In this document: positions 18,518 through 26,149 of the stretch, piece after piece | Numbering within the stretch: position 1 is the stretch's first letter | Layout of the letters: each line of letters starts with the position of its first letter | Source of the DNA: Klebsiella pneumoniae | GTDB taxonomy: Bacteria > Pseudomonadota > Gammaproteobacteria > Eutrophobiales > Eutrophobiaceae | DNA length: 64,000 nt | Direction: 5' to 3' | Assembly: GCA_945878555.1 (NCBI GenBank) | Contig: CAMDWI010000001.1 | Span: 166,596 to 230,595 of the forward strand | Position numbers and translations under genes: made by a program | The notes under the pieces: generated by a model | The model's input: the letters and a program-made list of their open reading frames with translations, nothing else | The model's database searches: none | What the model was told of the DNA's origin: nothing

Positions 18518-18807
18518 TTAATAGTTCCTGCTATATATTTTGCCCGTGCACAGCCCGCAGATAGTTGCAGATAGCCAGTCAGGGCAGGGTGAAAAAAATC
18601 AAGGCGTGGCAGTAGCTACGCCAGTTAGTGCGGCAAACAATAATTGGCTCTCAACAGGGAGGGGCAGTTGGACTCGGAATATGAAATGAGACAAACTAAC
18701 AACTAAAGAAGACGCTCTGGCAATCAAAAGGATGTACCAGATGCGCGCACCTTACCACATTATGGAAGAAATGTGAAAGCAAACCGGCGCAACAGCGCCG
18801 CGCCGCC
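18518..18807. other. Long leader of the helicase gene and rdgC 3' end
   Basis: These 290 bp hold the rdgC hairpin (18785-18800) and the 5' region of the helicase gene. I found no open frame and no confident promoter boxes. A long untranslated leader with regulatory folding would be in keeping with DEAD-box helicase genes but is not demonstrated. Confidence 0.45.
18785..18800 (-). terminator. Probable rdgC terminator hairpin
   Basis: The stem CGGCGC / GCGCCG with a 4-nt loop lies 8 bp after the rdgC stop on the minus strand and is followed by GTTTGCTTT. The T-run is interrupted, so termination may be incomplete. Confidence 0.5.
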
Positions 18808-19713
18808 TTATTTGTCCCGATTGATCCCGCCAAATGCATCGAGCAACTCATCCAGCAAAAAGCCGAGTTGCAGCGTCATGATGGCAAAGTCCTGATCAAA
18901 TTGTGTCGCGAAATCATCCGCCTCGGTTTCGGCCTCTTTCTGTATCGAGTCCTCAAAACGGACACGCTTCAGACTGAAATCCTCATTCAGGACAAAACGT
19001 ATGGCCTCTTTCCAGTTGATAGCCATGGAGATGACCCGCTTGCCCGCCTTCAGGTGACCCATGATCTCGTCGCTTTCCAGTTCCTGATTTTTACAGCGGA
19101 TGATGTTATTGCTCTCCAGCGGATTGCGCAGTTCACATTCATTATCAAGCTCAAAGCCTTTCGCAGTGGAATTTTTCAGCCAGCGCGTCATCACCTCGGC
19201 CGGGTCGCCGTGACAGGTCAGCGGCACCACCGGTAACTCACCGAGCGCAATGCGCAGGTGTTCCAGAAACTCCTCGGCCTTTGTTGCGCTGGCCGCGTCG
19301 ATGATTAACAGCTTCTTCTCCGTCGAGAAACAGGCATAGGTCTGGGCGGAACGTGTCAGCGCGCGTGGCAGTAGCGTGTGGATCACATTTTCCTTGATGT
19401 CGCGTTTTTCCTTGCGATATACGCTACGGTCCTGACGTGCCTCCAGCTCCAGGATTTTTTCCTCAACCATTTCATTGATCGCCGCCGGCGGCAGGATCTT
19501 TTCCTGTTTGCGTGCACAGATCATCGTGTGTCCGTTACCGGCATGGGTAAACAGTGTTCCGTGTTTGCCGAGCGGCGGTACCCATCCATAGCGCGAGAAT
19601 TCAAGATTGGTACAAGGCCGGTAACTGTGTTCAGCCAGTTTTTCTTCCAGCGTTTCCGGGCTAATGTCGATCGGTCTGGTCAGGCGATAAATACGAAGAT
19701 TTTTAAACCACAT
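18808..19713 (-). CDS. rdgC: Recombination-associated protein RdgC
   Basis: This is a DNA-binding ring protein that restrains RecA-promoted recombination, 301 residues as in the family. The N-terminus MWFKNLRIYRL is the conserved RdgC start; further landmarks are FSRYGWVPPLG, MTRWLKNSTAKGFELDNECE and the C-terminal acidic region. The frame continues 8 codons upstream to 19737, but AAGGA just before the ATG at 19713 and the family N-terminus fix the shorter start. It is a single gene, separated from ppiC by hairpin copy 4. RdgC is restricted to beta- and gammaproteobacteria, which helps place the organism. Confidence 0.95.
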   Translation of the reverse strand: MWFKNLRIYRLTRPIDISPETLEEKLAEHSYRPCTNLEFSRYGWVPPLGKHGTLFTHAGNGHTMICARKQEKILPPAAINEMVEEKILELEARQDRSVYRKEKRDIKENVIHTLLPRALTRSAQTYACFSTEKKLLIIDAASATKAEEFLEHLRIALGELPVVPLTCHGDPAEVMTRWLKNSTAKGFELDNECELRNPLESNNIIRCKNQELESDEIMGHLKAGKRVISMAINWKEAIRFVLNEDFSLKRVRFEDSIQKEAETEADDFATQFDQDFAIMTLQLGFLLDELLDAFGGINRDK

Positions 19714-19763
19714 ACGATTCCTTGAAAGAGAGAACAAGATACCGTGCGTGTCACGGTACTGGA

Positions 19764-19892
19764 ATCAGCCGTCTGGCTATAATCGTTCAAGACACGCTGT
19801 GAATACATCCATGTAACAGCGTAAGCGGCTCCTTAACCCGCCGCTTACCCCTGCGGCAAATGGTCTTTCACAATCATAGCCAGACGGCTGAT
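19764..19892 (+). repeat. Hairpin element, copy 4 (divergent core)
   Basis: Left arm 19764-19780 and right arm 19876-19892 are perfect inverted repeats over 17 bp, and partial pairing extends inward. The core begins GTTCAAGACACGCTGTGAATAC and ends GGTCTTTCAC as in the other copies. The inner GCCGCATCCATGCGGC is replaced by a longer, different palindrome built on AAGCGGC...GCCGCTT. It lies 7 bp after the ppiC stop. Confidence 0.85.
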
Positions 19893-19899
19893 GTCTAAT

Positions 19900-20181
19900 T
19901 TAATCCTTGCGGCTGGTGACTTCGAGCAGGTGATAACCGAACTGGGTCTTTACCGGCCCGTGTACGACATTAACGGCACCGTTAAACACGACCTCATCAA
20001 ATTCCTTGACCATCTGGCCACGGCCAAACTCACCGAGGTCTCCGCCGGACTTGCCGGACGGGCAGCTGGAATGTTTCCGTGCTATCTCGGCGAAATCAGC
20101 GCCGTCGGCGATTTGTTGTTTCAGGTCCTCGCATTTTGCTGCGCTGTCCACGAGGATGTGTCTTGCTTTTGCCCTGGCCAT
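19900..20181 (-). CDS. ppiC: Peptidyl-prolyl cis-trans isomerase, parvulin type
   Basis: This is a small cytoplasmic parvulin of 93 residues, the exact usual length of PpiC. It starts ARAKARHILV and contains DLKQQIADGADFAEIARKHS, CPSGKSGGDLGEFGRGQMV and the C-terminal VKTQFGYHLLEV, which form the complete rotamase domain with its His and Phe active-site residues. It catalyses cis-trans isomerisation of prolyl bonds. GGAG 7 bp upstream selects the ATG at 20181 over the longer frame to 20208. Its stop almost touches hairpin copy 4. Confidence 0.95.
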   Translation of the reverse strand: MARAKARHILVDSAAKCEDLKQQIADGADFAEIARKHSSCPSGKSGGDLGEFGRGQMVKEFDEVVFNGAVNVVHGPVKTQFGYHLLEVTSRKD

Positions 20182-20342
20182 GATGTGCTCCTGAAGATAA
20201 AACGCCATTATACCTGCAATCGAAACAAATGGATCAGGGTCAGCTACCGGATTATTTGATCATTCGTTCATCCTGTCGTACTGTTTGCCGTTATATAAGC
20301 TGTACACATCATTATAAATCAGGGGATTAGGGGGGAAAGGGT

Positions 20343-22373
20343 ATGCGTCATCGCCTAGGCAATGTCAGCCATCTGTTGTTATTGTCGTTGCTGTTTACCC
20401 TGCACGGGGTTGTTACCGCCGCCCCCGTGACCACAGTCACCCCGGGCCGTATCCATTTTGACAAAGGCGAGGTACGCAGTGTCGCGATCAGTGAGGGAGA
20501 ACAGTCCTATATCATAGCCGCGTTGTCGTTTGAAGGTGTGGCCTCGTTGTCAGCTGACGGGCAGGTGCTGGACAGCATCGATTCCGCAGACCCCTTGTCC
20601 CAGATAATCGGTGTGGCCATCTCGTCCGAGTATAGTTATGGCTCACGCAAGCTCATGCTGGTGGCGATGGTCGACCTGTCGAAATTTCGCATCGTCTTGC
20701 GCGGCCTTGACCCCGAGACCGGCCGTTTTGTCGACCCGGGTCTGATCGCTGAACAGGGCAGTATCACGGTGATGCCGCGCACGACCCATGTCTGCTTTGC
20801 GCGTGACACCCATGATAACAGCCTGTATCTCTTTGCCGGCGGTGACCACGGCCGCCTGTTTCAGTACCGGATTTATAACAGCGCAAGCGGGCCGATTACC
20901 GTTCGTGAAATGCAGCAGGTGGTCATTGGTGGACCCACCACCTCTTGCAGCAGTGACGATGACAGCGGCATTGTGTATCTGACCGAACCTGCGATGGGGC
21001 TGTGGCAGGTCATCGCCGACCCGGAGGAGGTCCCCGTGCGCAAGCCAGTCGCGCTGAACAAACCCTATGGGAAATTTGCCGAACCGGTTGCCGTCACCGG
21101 GATCTATCAGGGCCAGCAAGGCCTGTCCTTGCTCGCTGACAAGGACAGCGGGATGTTTGTGCAGGTCACGGCCGGGGGTGAGATCTCCGGACAATATCCG
21201 ATAGACGACGAGGTGATGGAAGGATCGCTGGCTGCGATTGCCAGTGGCACGTTGACCCAGGCCGGGCGCAAGCAGGATATGATCGCCCTCGCCGTTACCG
21301 GTGATGCCGGCGATGGGGACATCTATTTGCGTCCCCTGCCCGATTCCTCTACGACCCGAAGTTCGGAGAAGCGCCAGCCCAACGATGCGGTCGTACATAC
21401 ACAGGTGATCAGTGCACCAGTCACCGGTGGCATGGATGCTGCGGATGACCCGGCCATCTGGGTCAATCCACGCAATCCCGCCGACAGTCTGGTGCTCGGG
21501 GCGGACAAGGGTGCAGGCCTCGGGGTCTATGATCTGGACGGCCGCTTGTTGCAGTTTCTGGAGGATGGTCGCATCAACAATATCGATTTGCGTGCCGGAT
21601 TTTCGGACATCGGTGCGTTGGCGCACATCGCTGTCGGGTCTGACCGTACCAAAATGGCGTTGGCAATCTATGCAATCGACGAGGCCACGCGCAAGGTCAG
21701 CCGTGTGGATGCGCGGACCATCCCGGCCGAGTTTCATGACTTGTATGGTTTGTGTATGTATCACAGTCCACGCACCGGTGACCTGTATGCGTTTGCGACC
21801 AGTGCGGACGGTCGTATGCACCAGTGGCGTTTGTTTCCGGTCGCCGGTAACAAGGTTGATGCTGAACTGGTCCGCCGTATCAATATAGGGTCAGTGGCAG
21901 AAGGTTGTGTGGTCGATGACGAAACCGGGCATCTTTATGTATCAGAAGAAACGGTAGCGGTCTGGCGTTATGGTGCCGAGCCCGACGACGGAGAGACGCG
22001 CACCGCGGTCGCACGGATCGAGCCCGGTGGTGTGCTGGCCGAGGATCTGGAAGGTCTGGCGATCTACAAGACGGCCAACGGCGGTGGTTACCTGATAGTG
22101 ACCTCGGAAGGATCCGACAATTATGCCGTGTATGATCGCAAACCACCACACACGTACCGGGGATCATTCTGGATACGGGCAAACGCGGAGGCGGGTCTGG
22201 ACGGCACGTCGCAGACCGATGGTATAGAGGTAACCCCGGTGGCCTTGCCCGGTTTTCCGAAGGGCTTGATGGTCGCACAGGACGGCCGTTATGACGAGAC
22301 CCAGAATTTCAAATATGTATCCTGGGAGGATATCGCCGCACAACTGCAACTGGAGGATCTGCCGAGACGATGA
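20343..22373 (+). CDS. Two-domain beta-propeller phytase (3-phytase)
   Basis: This 676-residue exported protein has a signal peptide ending near VTAAP. The C-terminal half (from about residue 345) is a complete beta-propeller phytase: DAADDPAIWVNPRNPADSL, LGADKGAGLGVYDLDG, GRINNIDLRAGF, an AEGCVVDDETGHLYVSEE-type motif and LAEDLEGLAIY carry the calcium-binding and catalytic residues. The N-terminal half is a second propeller-like domain that lacks most of these motifs, as in known dual-domain phytases, where the incomplete domain aids substrate use. It releases phosphate from calcium phytate outside the cell. The stop overlaps the next gene in an ATGA. Confidence 0.92.
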   Translation: MRHRLGNVSHLLLLSLLFTLHGVVTAAPVTTVTPGRIHFDKGEVRSVAISEGEQSYIIAALSFEGVASLSADGQVLDSIDSADPLSQIIGVAISSEYSYGSRKLMLVAMVDLSKFRIVLRGLDPETGRFVDPGLIAEQGSITVMPRTTHVCFARDTHDNSLYLFAGGDHGRLFQYRIYNSASGPITVREMQQVVIGGPTTSCSSDDDSGIVYLTEPAMGLWQVIADPEEVPVRKPVALNKPYGKFAEPVAVTGIYQGQQGLSLLADKDSGMFVQVTAGGEISGQYPIDDEVMEGSLAAIASGTLTQAGRKQDMIALAVTGDAGDGDIYLRPLPDSSTTRSSEKRQPNDAVVHTQVISAPVTGGMDAADDPAIWVNPRNPADSLVLGADKGAGLGVYDLDGRLLQFLEDGRINNIDLRAGFSDIGALAHIAVGSDRTKMALAIYAIDEATRKVSRVDARTIPAEFHDLYGLCMYHSPRTGDLYAFATSADGRMHQWRLFPVAGNKVDAELVRRINIGSVAEGCVVDDETGHLYVSEETVAVWRYGAEPDDGETRTAVARIEPGGVLAEDLEGLAIYKTANGGGYLIVTSEGSDNYAVYDRKPPHTYRGSFWIRANAEAGLDGTSQTDGIEVTPVALPGFPKGLMVAQDGRYDETQNFKYVSWEDIAAQLQLEDLPRR

Positions 22374-23638
22374 ACGCAAATTACCGACGCCGTATCCAGC
22401 ACAGTCTGGAATGGTTGTTTTATTTTGCGCGATTCTCGCTCCGGCAATTTTATGACCAGCATGGTCTGCAGATTGCCGCCTCACTGGCCTATACCACCCT
22501 GCTGGCACTGGTGCCCTTGCTGACCGTCATGTTTACCTTCCTGCGCGGTCAGCCCGTCTTCGAGAGTATGGGGGCGACGCTGCAGGCCTATATCTTCAAT
22601 AACTTTGTACCCGCGTTCGGGCAGAACATCCTGGAATACATCAACACCTTTACCCGGAAGGCCTCGCAACTAACCATTCCCGGCCTGTTTATGTTGTTCG
22701 TGGTGGCGCTGATGATGATGGCGACGATAGATAATGCGTTGAATTCCATATGGCATGTACGTAACCATCGGAACTTTATTTCCCGGTTTCTGGTGTACTG
22801 GGCCATTTTGACAATGGGGCCGCTGTTACTGGGAGTAGGGATAATTTCCACTTCATATCTGTTGTCGTTACCGATGATCAACTATGTGGACAGCGGTTTC
22901 GCGGTGAAGCAGACCTTGCTGGCATGGCTGCCGTTTATCACCACAACGATGGCATTCTCTATCCTGTATATCCTGGTTCCTAACTGCTTCGTACTCAGCC
23001 GACATGCCGTGGTTGGCGGTGTGATTGCTGCCATCCTGTTTGAGCTGGCCAAATACGGGTTTGGTATCTATATCAAGACCGTACCGGGCTTCCAGACCAT
23101 CTATGGTGCGCTGGCGGTCATGCCAATTTTTCTGATCTGGATCTATACCTCGTGGGTGGTGGTCCTGCTGGGCGCACATATCAGCTTTTGCCTGTCTGCT
23201 TTCCGCCTGTCATCGGAGAAACTGGGCAGAATGAGTCAGGACTGGTCGTTTGATGAGGTATACCAGATTATCTATCTGCTTTGGCTGGCCCAGAAAGAAA
23301 GCAGGTCGTTGTCCTATACAGAAATGAAAAAACTCGGAGTGAGGACGCCACAACACCAGATCAACGAGATCATGGACTATCTGCATGCCGCAAACTGGGT
23401 GCATGCGACCGGTAGCGGCAGATGGCTATTGTCCCGGGACATGGACGAGGCCACACTGCTGGATCTGCACAAGGCGATACCGAAACCGCTGGTGGAGGAC
23501 AAACCTGCCAGTGCGCCGCTGGCGGAGTTGTATGGCCTCGACAGCGTATTGTCCCGTTATCAACAGTCGCTCACAGACAATCTGACCGTGCCGGTCAGCA
23601 CCATATTGAAACAGAAGCAGGACAATCCGGTATCATAG
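22370..23638 (+). CDS. YihY/UPF0761-family inner-membrane protein
   Basis: This 422-residue protein has six hydrophobic segments within the first 280 residues (FYDQHGLQIAASLAYTTLLA, then LVPLLTVMFTF, ... IYTSWVVVLLGAHISF) typical of YihY, once misnamed ribonuclease BN. A cytoplasmic C-terminal region of about 140 residues resembles a winged helix (DEVYQIIYLLWLAQKE). The function of the family is not established. It overlaps the phytase gene by 4 bp, so the two are coupled, and DUF1456 follows after 38 bp. Confidence 0.9.
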   Translation: MNANYRRRIQHSLEWLFYFARFSLRQFYDQHGLQIAASLAYTTLLALVPLLTVMFTFLRGQPVFESMGATLQAYIFNNFVPAFGQNILEYINTFTRKASQLTIPGLFMLFVVALMMMATIDNALNSIWHVRNHRNFISRFLVYWAILTMGPLLLGVGIISTSYLLSLPMINYVDSGFAVKQTLLAWLPFITTTMAFSILYILVPNCFVLSRHAVVGGVIAAILFELAKYGFGIYIKTVPGFQTIYGALAVMPIFLIWIYTSWVVVLLGAHISFCLSAFRLSSEKLGRMSQDWSFDEVYQIIYLLWLAQKESRSLSYTEMKKLGVRTPQHQINEIMDYLHAANWVHATGSGRWLLSRDMDEATLLDLHKAIPKPLVEDKPASAPLAELYGLDSVLSRYQQSLTDNLTVPVSTILKQKQDNPVS

Positions 23639-23676
23639 CGATACGTATCAATTGACCGGACACCAGGAACCACAGA

Positions 23677-24198
23677 ATGACTAACAACGATATCTTGCGC
23701 CGTATACGCTACATCTTCGATTTTAACGACTACAGAATGATCGCCATCTTCGCACTGTCCGAGGTAGAGGTCACCCGCGAACAGATCAGTAACTGGTTGA
23801 AAAAAGATGAGGACCCGGCATACCAGTCGTGCAACGATACAATGATGGCCACCTTCCTGAACGGCCTGATCATCGAAACCCGCGGAAAGAAGGAAGGGCC
23901 TCAACCTGAACCCGAGAAGCGCCTGACCAATAACATCGTCTTCATGAAACTGAAGATCGCGCTGAACATGCAAGCGGATGCGGTGCTGGAGGTGCTGGAG
24001 TCGGTTGGACTGACTATCAGCAAGCATGAATTGAGCGCCCTGTTTCGCAAACCCGGGCATAAACATTATCGCGACTGCAAGGACCAGATATTGCGCAACT
24101 TCCTGAAAGGACTGCAGCTCAAATACCGCGGCAAGCGTAGTGCCTATGAGGAAACCGGCACAGACGAGGATTTAATTACGGGTGATAACATTAAATAA
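23677..24198 (+). CDS. DUF1456 family protein (YehS-like)
   Basis: This 173-residue cytoplasmic protein is built of two similar DUF1456 repeats. The first is MTNNDILRRIRYIFDFND with ...NWLKKDEDPAYQSC, and the second is LTNNIVFMKLKIALNMQAD with ...ALFRKPGHKHYRDCKD. Each repeat ends in an FLNGL / FLKGL motif. The function is unknown. The last 25 residues are charged and variable. AGGA precedes the start. It is the last gene of a possible three-gene unit with the phytase and YihY genes; decayed integron DNA begins about 120 bp beyond its stop. Confidence 0.92.
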   Translation: MTNNDILRRIRYIFDFNDYRMIAIFALSEVEVTREQISNWLKKDEDPAYQSCNDTMMATFLNGLIIETRGKKEGPQPEPEKRLTNNIVFMKLKIALNMQADAVLEVLESVGLTISKHELSALFRKPGHKHYRDCKDQILRNFLKGLQLKYRGKRSAYEETGTDEDLITGDNIK

Positions 24199-24319
24199 CC
24201 CTGTGCCGACTATTCGTTCTGACGGGTAACTCGTATTTTGCCCCGTGGAGAAAGTTCCGCCCTCATCCCGGATTATTTGCTACTGGACAGTAAAAACTGT
24301 TTCAATATCTTCGATATAG

Positions 24320-24477
24320 GTATAACGAATTATTAGTGGTATTGTTTCTCTCGTTGAAGGGCTTTCGAGCCCATCTACAGGGCCCCGAGTAGCACCCCCC
24401 CCGCTGCCGGGGCCCTTCTATTTATATCCCCTGATAATCCAGCTATTTCCTGAAAACAAGCGAACGATTCGTTATAA
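24320..24477 (-). repeat. Candidate integron attC site of the ParDE cassette
   Basis: On the minus strand TTATAAC (24471-24477, overlapping the parE stop) and GTTATAC (24320-24326) bound an imperfect palindrome whose ends pair over TATAACGAAT / ATTCGTTATA. It is 158 bp, longer than most attC sites, and contains the GC hairpin 24379-24416. GTTATAA at the start of this cassette (25092-25098) is the exact complement expected of TTATAAC here. Confidence 0.5.
24379..24416. terminator. GC-rich hairpin
   Basis: The stem AGGGCCCCG / CGGGGCCCT has a 20-nt loop rich in C. On the plus strand it is followed by TCTATTTAT, so it could terminate the DUF1456 message, 180 bp after its stop. It lies within the candidate attC site and may simply be part of that palindrome. 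Confidence 0.5.
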
Positions 24478-24759
24478 GTCTTTCTCAATTTCTTTACCAT
24501 GCCACATCCTCAAGATATAAATTTCATTATTACCTGTAAGGTAGCGAACAGTGTAGTTTCCGATAAACAGATCACGAATACTCTGTGGATCAGCAGCCTT
24601 CACAACCGGGAGTCCAATTTTCGGAAATAACTTTAACTTGTTAATTCCATCCAACAGTTCATTAGCAATGTGTTGGGCAGCGACAGGATTCTTCTCTTTT
24701 ATGAAGCCCCGTAATCGAATCAAGTCATCAATGGACTCAGGTGAATACCTTACCTTCAT
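24472..24759 (-). CDS. parE: ParE/RelE-family toxin
   Basis: This 95-residue toxin begins MKVRYSPESIDDLIRLRGFI and ends with RDLFIGNYTVRYL then IYILRMWHGKE, the conserved core of the RelE/ParE superfamily. Known ParE members poison DNA gyrase, while RelE members cut mRNA; the lack of obvious RelE catalytic residues favours ParE, without certainty. It overlaps the antitoxin start-stop in an ATGA, the normal antitoxin-toxin order. The stop codon lies inside a TTATAAC integron core site, so the pair probably travels as a gene cassette. Confidence 0.88.
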   Translation of the reverse strand: MKVRYSPESIDDLIRLRGFIKEKNPVAAQHIANELLDGINKLKLFPKIGLPVVKAADPQSIRDLFIGNYTVRYLTGNNEIYILRMWHGKEIEKDL

Positions 24760-25022
24760 AAGGTGGGTGGTTTTTTCTCATCCGAAGAACCCCAACTTTT
24801 CAGCCAGTCAGATACAGGTTGTTCATCGACCGCTTTACCTGCCTTCACGGAGCCAAGTGCTTTGAGTGTATCTGCCCACCGGGAATCTTCCATGGCTTGC
24901 CGGGCGACAAATTCTTTAACAGCTTGATTTATAATATAATTCTTGCTTCTATCCAGTTTCTGAGCCAACTCCTCCAGGGGAGCTTCATTTTCCGGATTGA
25001 GACGAATGCTGGTGATACCCAT
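24756..25022 (-). CDS. parD: ParD-like ribbon-helix-helix antitoxin
   Basis: This 88-residue antitoxin starts with GITSIRLNPENE (the beta strand that contacts DNA), and LEELAQKLDRSKNYIINQAV supplies the two helices. The C-terminal part, ending near WGSSDEKKP, would wrap the toxin. The frame is open to 25034, but GAGG 6 bp before the ATG at 25022 selects this start. It should repress its own promoter; the AT-rich 60 bp upstream, with TGTAATACATATAATTACA, is a good palindromic operator candidate. It precedes the toxin gene with a 4-bp overlap. Confidence 0.87.
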   Translation of the reverse strand: MGITSIRLNPENEAPLEELAQKLDRSKNYIINQAVKEFVARQAMEDSRWADTLKALGSVKAGKAVDEQPVSDWLKSWGSSDEKKPPTL

Positions 25023-25034
25023 AGACAACCTCAA

Positions 25035-25066
25035 TAATGTAATTATATGTATTACATTATGCTACA
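25035..25066. promoter_or_regulatory. Palindromic operator candidate upstream of parD
   Basis: The stretch TGTAATTATATGTATTACAT on the plus strand is a near-perfect inverted repeat (TGTAAT / ATTACA) lying 15-35 bp upstream of the antitoxin start. Ribbon-helix-helix antitoxins usually bind such sites in their own promoter. The assignment is by position and symmetry only. Confidence 0.5.
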
Positions 25067-25091
25067 TATGCTGGGATCGTGTGTCAAAGAC

Positions 25092-25160
25092 TTATAACGC
25101 GCCGATGATCGGCGCAAACGCGCGTAGCGCGGAGGCGTCCGCTCCATTGGCTGGTTAGAT
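25092..25160 (-). repeat. Integron attC site of the DUF2971 cassette
   Basis: On the minus strand ATCTAAC (25154-25160) starts and GTTATAA (25092-25098) ends a 69-bp imperfect palindrome: TATAACGCGCCGATGATCGG pairs with TCTAACCAGCCAATGGAGCG. This is the size and shape of an attC. ATCTAAC is the exact complement of GTTAGAT found at the other end of the cassette (25959-25965). Confidence 0.82.
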
Positions 25161-25179
25161 TTCTCTTTCACTTGATCTC

Positions 25180-25938
25180 TCAGTCTTTTCCCGCCTTCTT
25201 CGTCATTACATAGGCCATCACGGGCGGGCCGTCCGTCGTTTGGGGTGGGCGCTCGCCAATGGACGACTTAGCAATTGCAAATCTATCGCCTACGATTGTG
25301 CGAACCAAGTCAACGAACCAGTCACTTGCGACGGGGTCAATGAATACTTCCGCTATAAGAGCATCTAGATCTACTGGCACTCGAACCCCATGCAGCCCTT
25401 GGAGAAAGAAATTTGACAACAATGGGCTTCCTATCACGGCACGCACTTCTTTCTCATCGGAAAAAAAGCTTCGCTTTCTCAGCAGAGGGATGAAGCCGTT
25501 GGAGACGTCAAGGGTCTCGCGGTCGTAGTCTAAATACTTCACTTGGCCGACGAGTACGGCTGCATCAGAGGTTATCGTGCCTTCCGTGGCGCGGAAGCAT
25601 GTTTTCAGTCGCCCCAAAGTTGATCTTATGGCTATTCCTTCATTCCCAGAGGTATAGCTCTTCCACATTGTCGCGGACTCGCGCTCTCTCTGATGCCAGC
25701 AGTTCACCGCGTTCGTTGCGCGGTGCTGTTCATAAAACGAAATGATCCTGGGGTCGAGCGACGCCTTGTTTGTGATCGGGATCGTCCCCTCCCAGCGGTC
25801 CTCGAATTTATTGGCGACGGTGAAATACAACGCGCTGGAATTTAGTAGAGAAAGAAACTTAGAGAATCCCATGTAGCGCCAGATGCTTGTACTGTCGTCG
25901 GGCTGGTCGAAGACTGGATGGTGTTCGTATCGGGCCAT
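25180..25938 (-). CDS. DUF2971 protein in an integron cassette
   Basis: This 252-residue protein has DUF2971 landmarks: IWRYMGFSKFLSLLNSSALY, ANKFEDRWEGTIP, NCWHQRERESATMWKSY and the later FSDEKEVRAVI. Its biochemical function is unknown; DUF2971 genes are frequent in phage, defence and cassette DNA. The gene fills a cassette bounded by the core sites GTTAGAT (25959-25965, minus strand) and ATCTAAC (25154-25160), with its attC just after the stop. Only about 20 bp separate the cassette boundary from the start codon, and no ribosome site is obvious, as is common in cassettes. Confidence 0.85.
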   Translation of the reverse strand: MARYEHHPVFDQPDDSTSIWRYMGFSKFLSLLNSSALYFTVANKFEDRWEGTIPITNKASLDPRIISFYEQHRATNAVNCWHQRERESATMWKSYTSGNEGIAIRSTLGRLKTCFRATEGTITSDAAVLVGQVKYLDYDRETLDVSNGFIPLLRKRSFFSDEKEVRAVIGSPLLSNFFLQGLHGVRVPVDLDALIAEVFIDPVASDWFVDLVRTIVGDRFAIAKSSIGERPPQTTDGPPVMAYVMTKKAGKD

Positions 25939-25958
25939 TGATGGAGCTTCCGTGAGAA

Positions 25959-26149
25959 ATCTAACTATGTAATAACTTGACAGGCTGGCTGCAAGTTAAT
26001 TTCGTTCTATAGCATGCGGTTCCTGCATGGATATCTCCAAAATATCTGGATAACCTTTCAGAAATGTTACAACAGTCAAGACTTGCACGGATATCTACCA
26101 AATAACTAGATAACCTTGCAGAAATATTACAAAACACAAGGAGGTGTTT
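25959..26149. other. Probable integron attI region
   Basis: Between the first cassette boundary (GTTAGAT on the minus strand, 25959-25965) and the start of the fossil integrase lies the place where attI and the cassette promoter are expected. It contains two 60-bp direct repeats (26024-26143). No cassette promoter could be assigned with confidence. Confidence 0.55.
26024..26143. repeat. Two 60-bp tandem direct repeats upstream of the fossil integrase
   Basis: Units 26024-26083 and 26084-26143 agree at about 48 of 57 aligned positions, sharing TGCAYGGATATCT, GATAACCTT and CAGAAATRTTACA in the same register. They end at the ribosome site of the integrase remnant and may be protein-binding sites or a local duplication. 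Confidence 0.8.

Noticed and set aside
20643..21821. 392-residue open frame on the minus strand
   Set aside because: It lies wholly antisense to the phytase gene, has no ribosome site or family resemblance, and its composition follows from the codon use of the sense gene.
24379..24416. Hairpin as a sure terminator of the DUF1456 message
   Set aside because: It is 180 bp from the stop and sits in the middle of a candidate attC palindrome, so its role is uncertain. It is listed only as a possible terminator.
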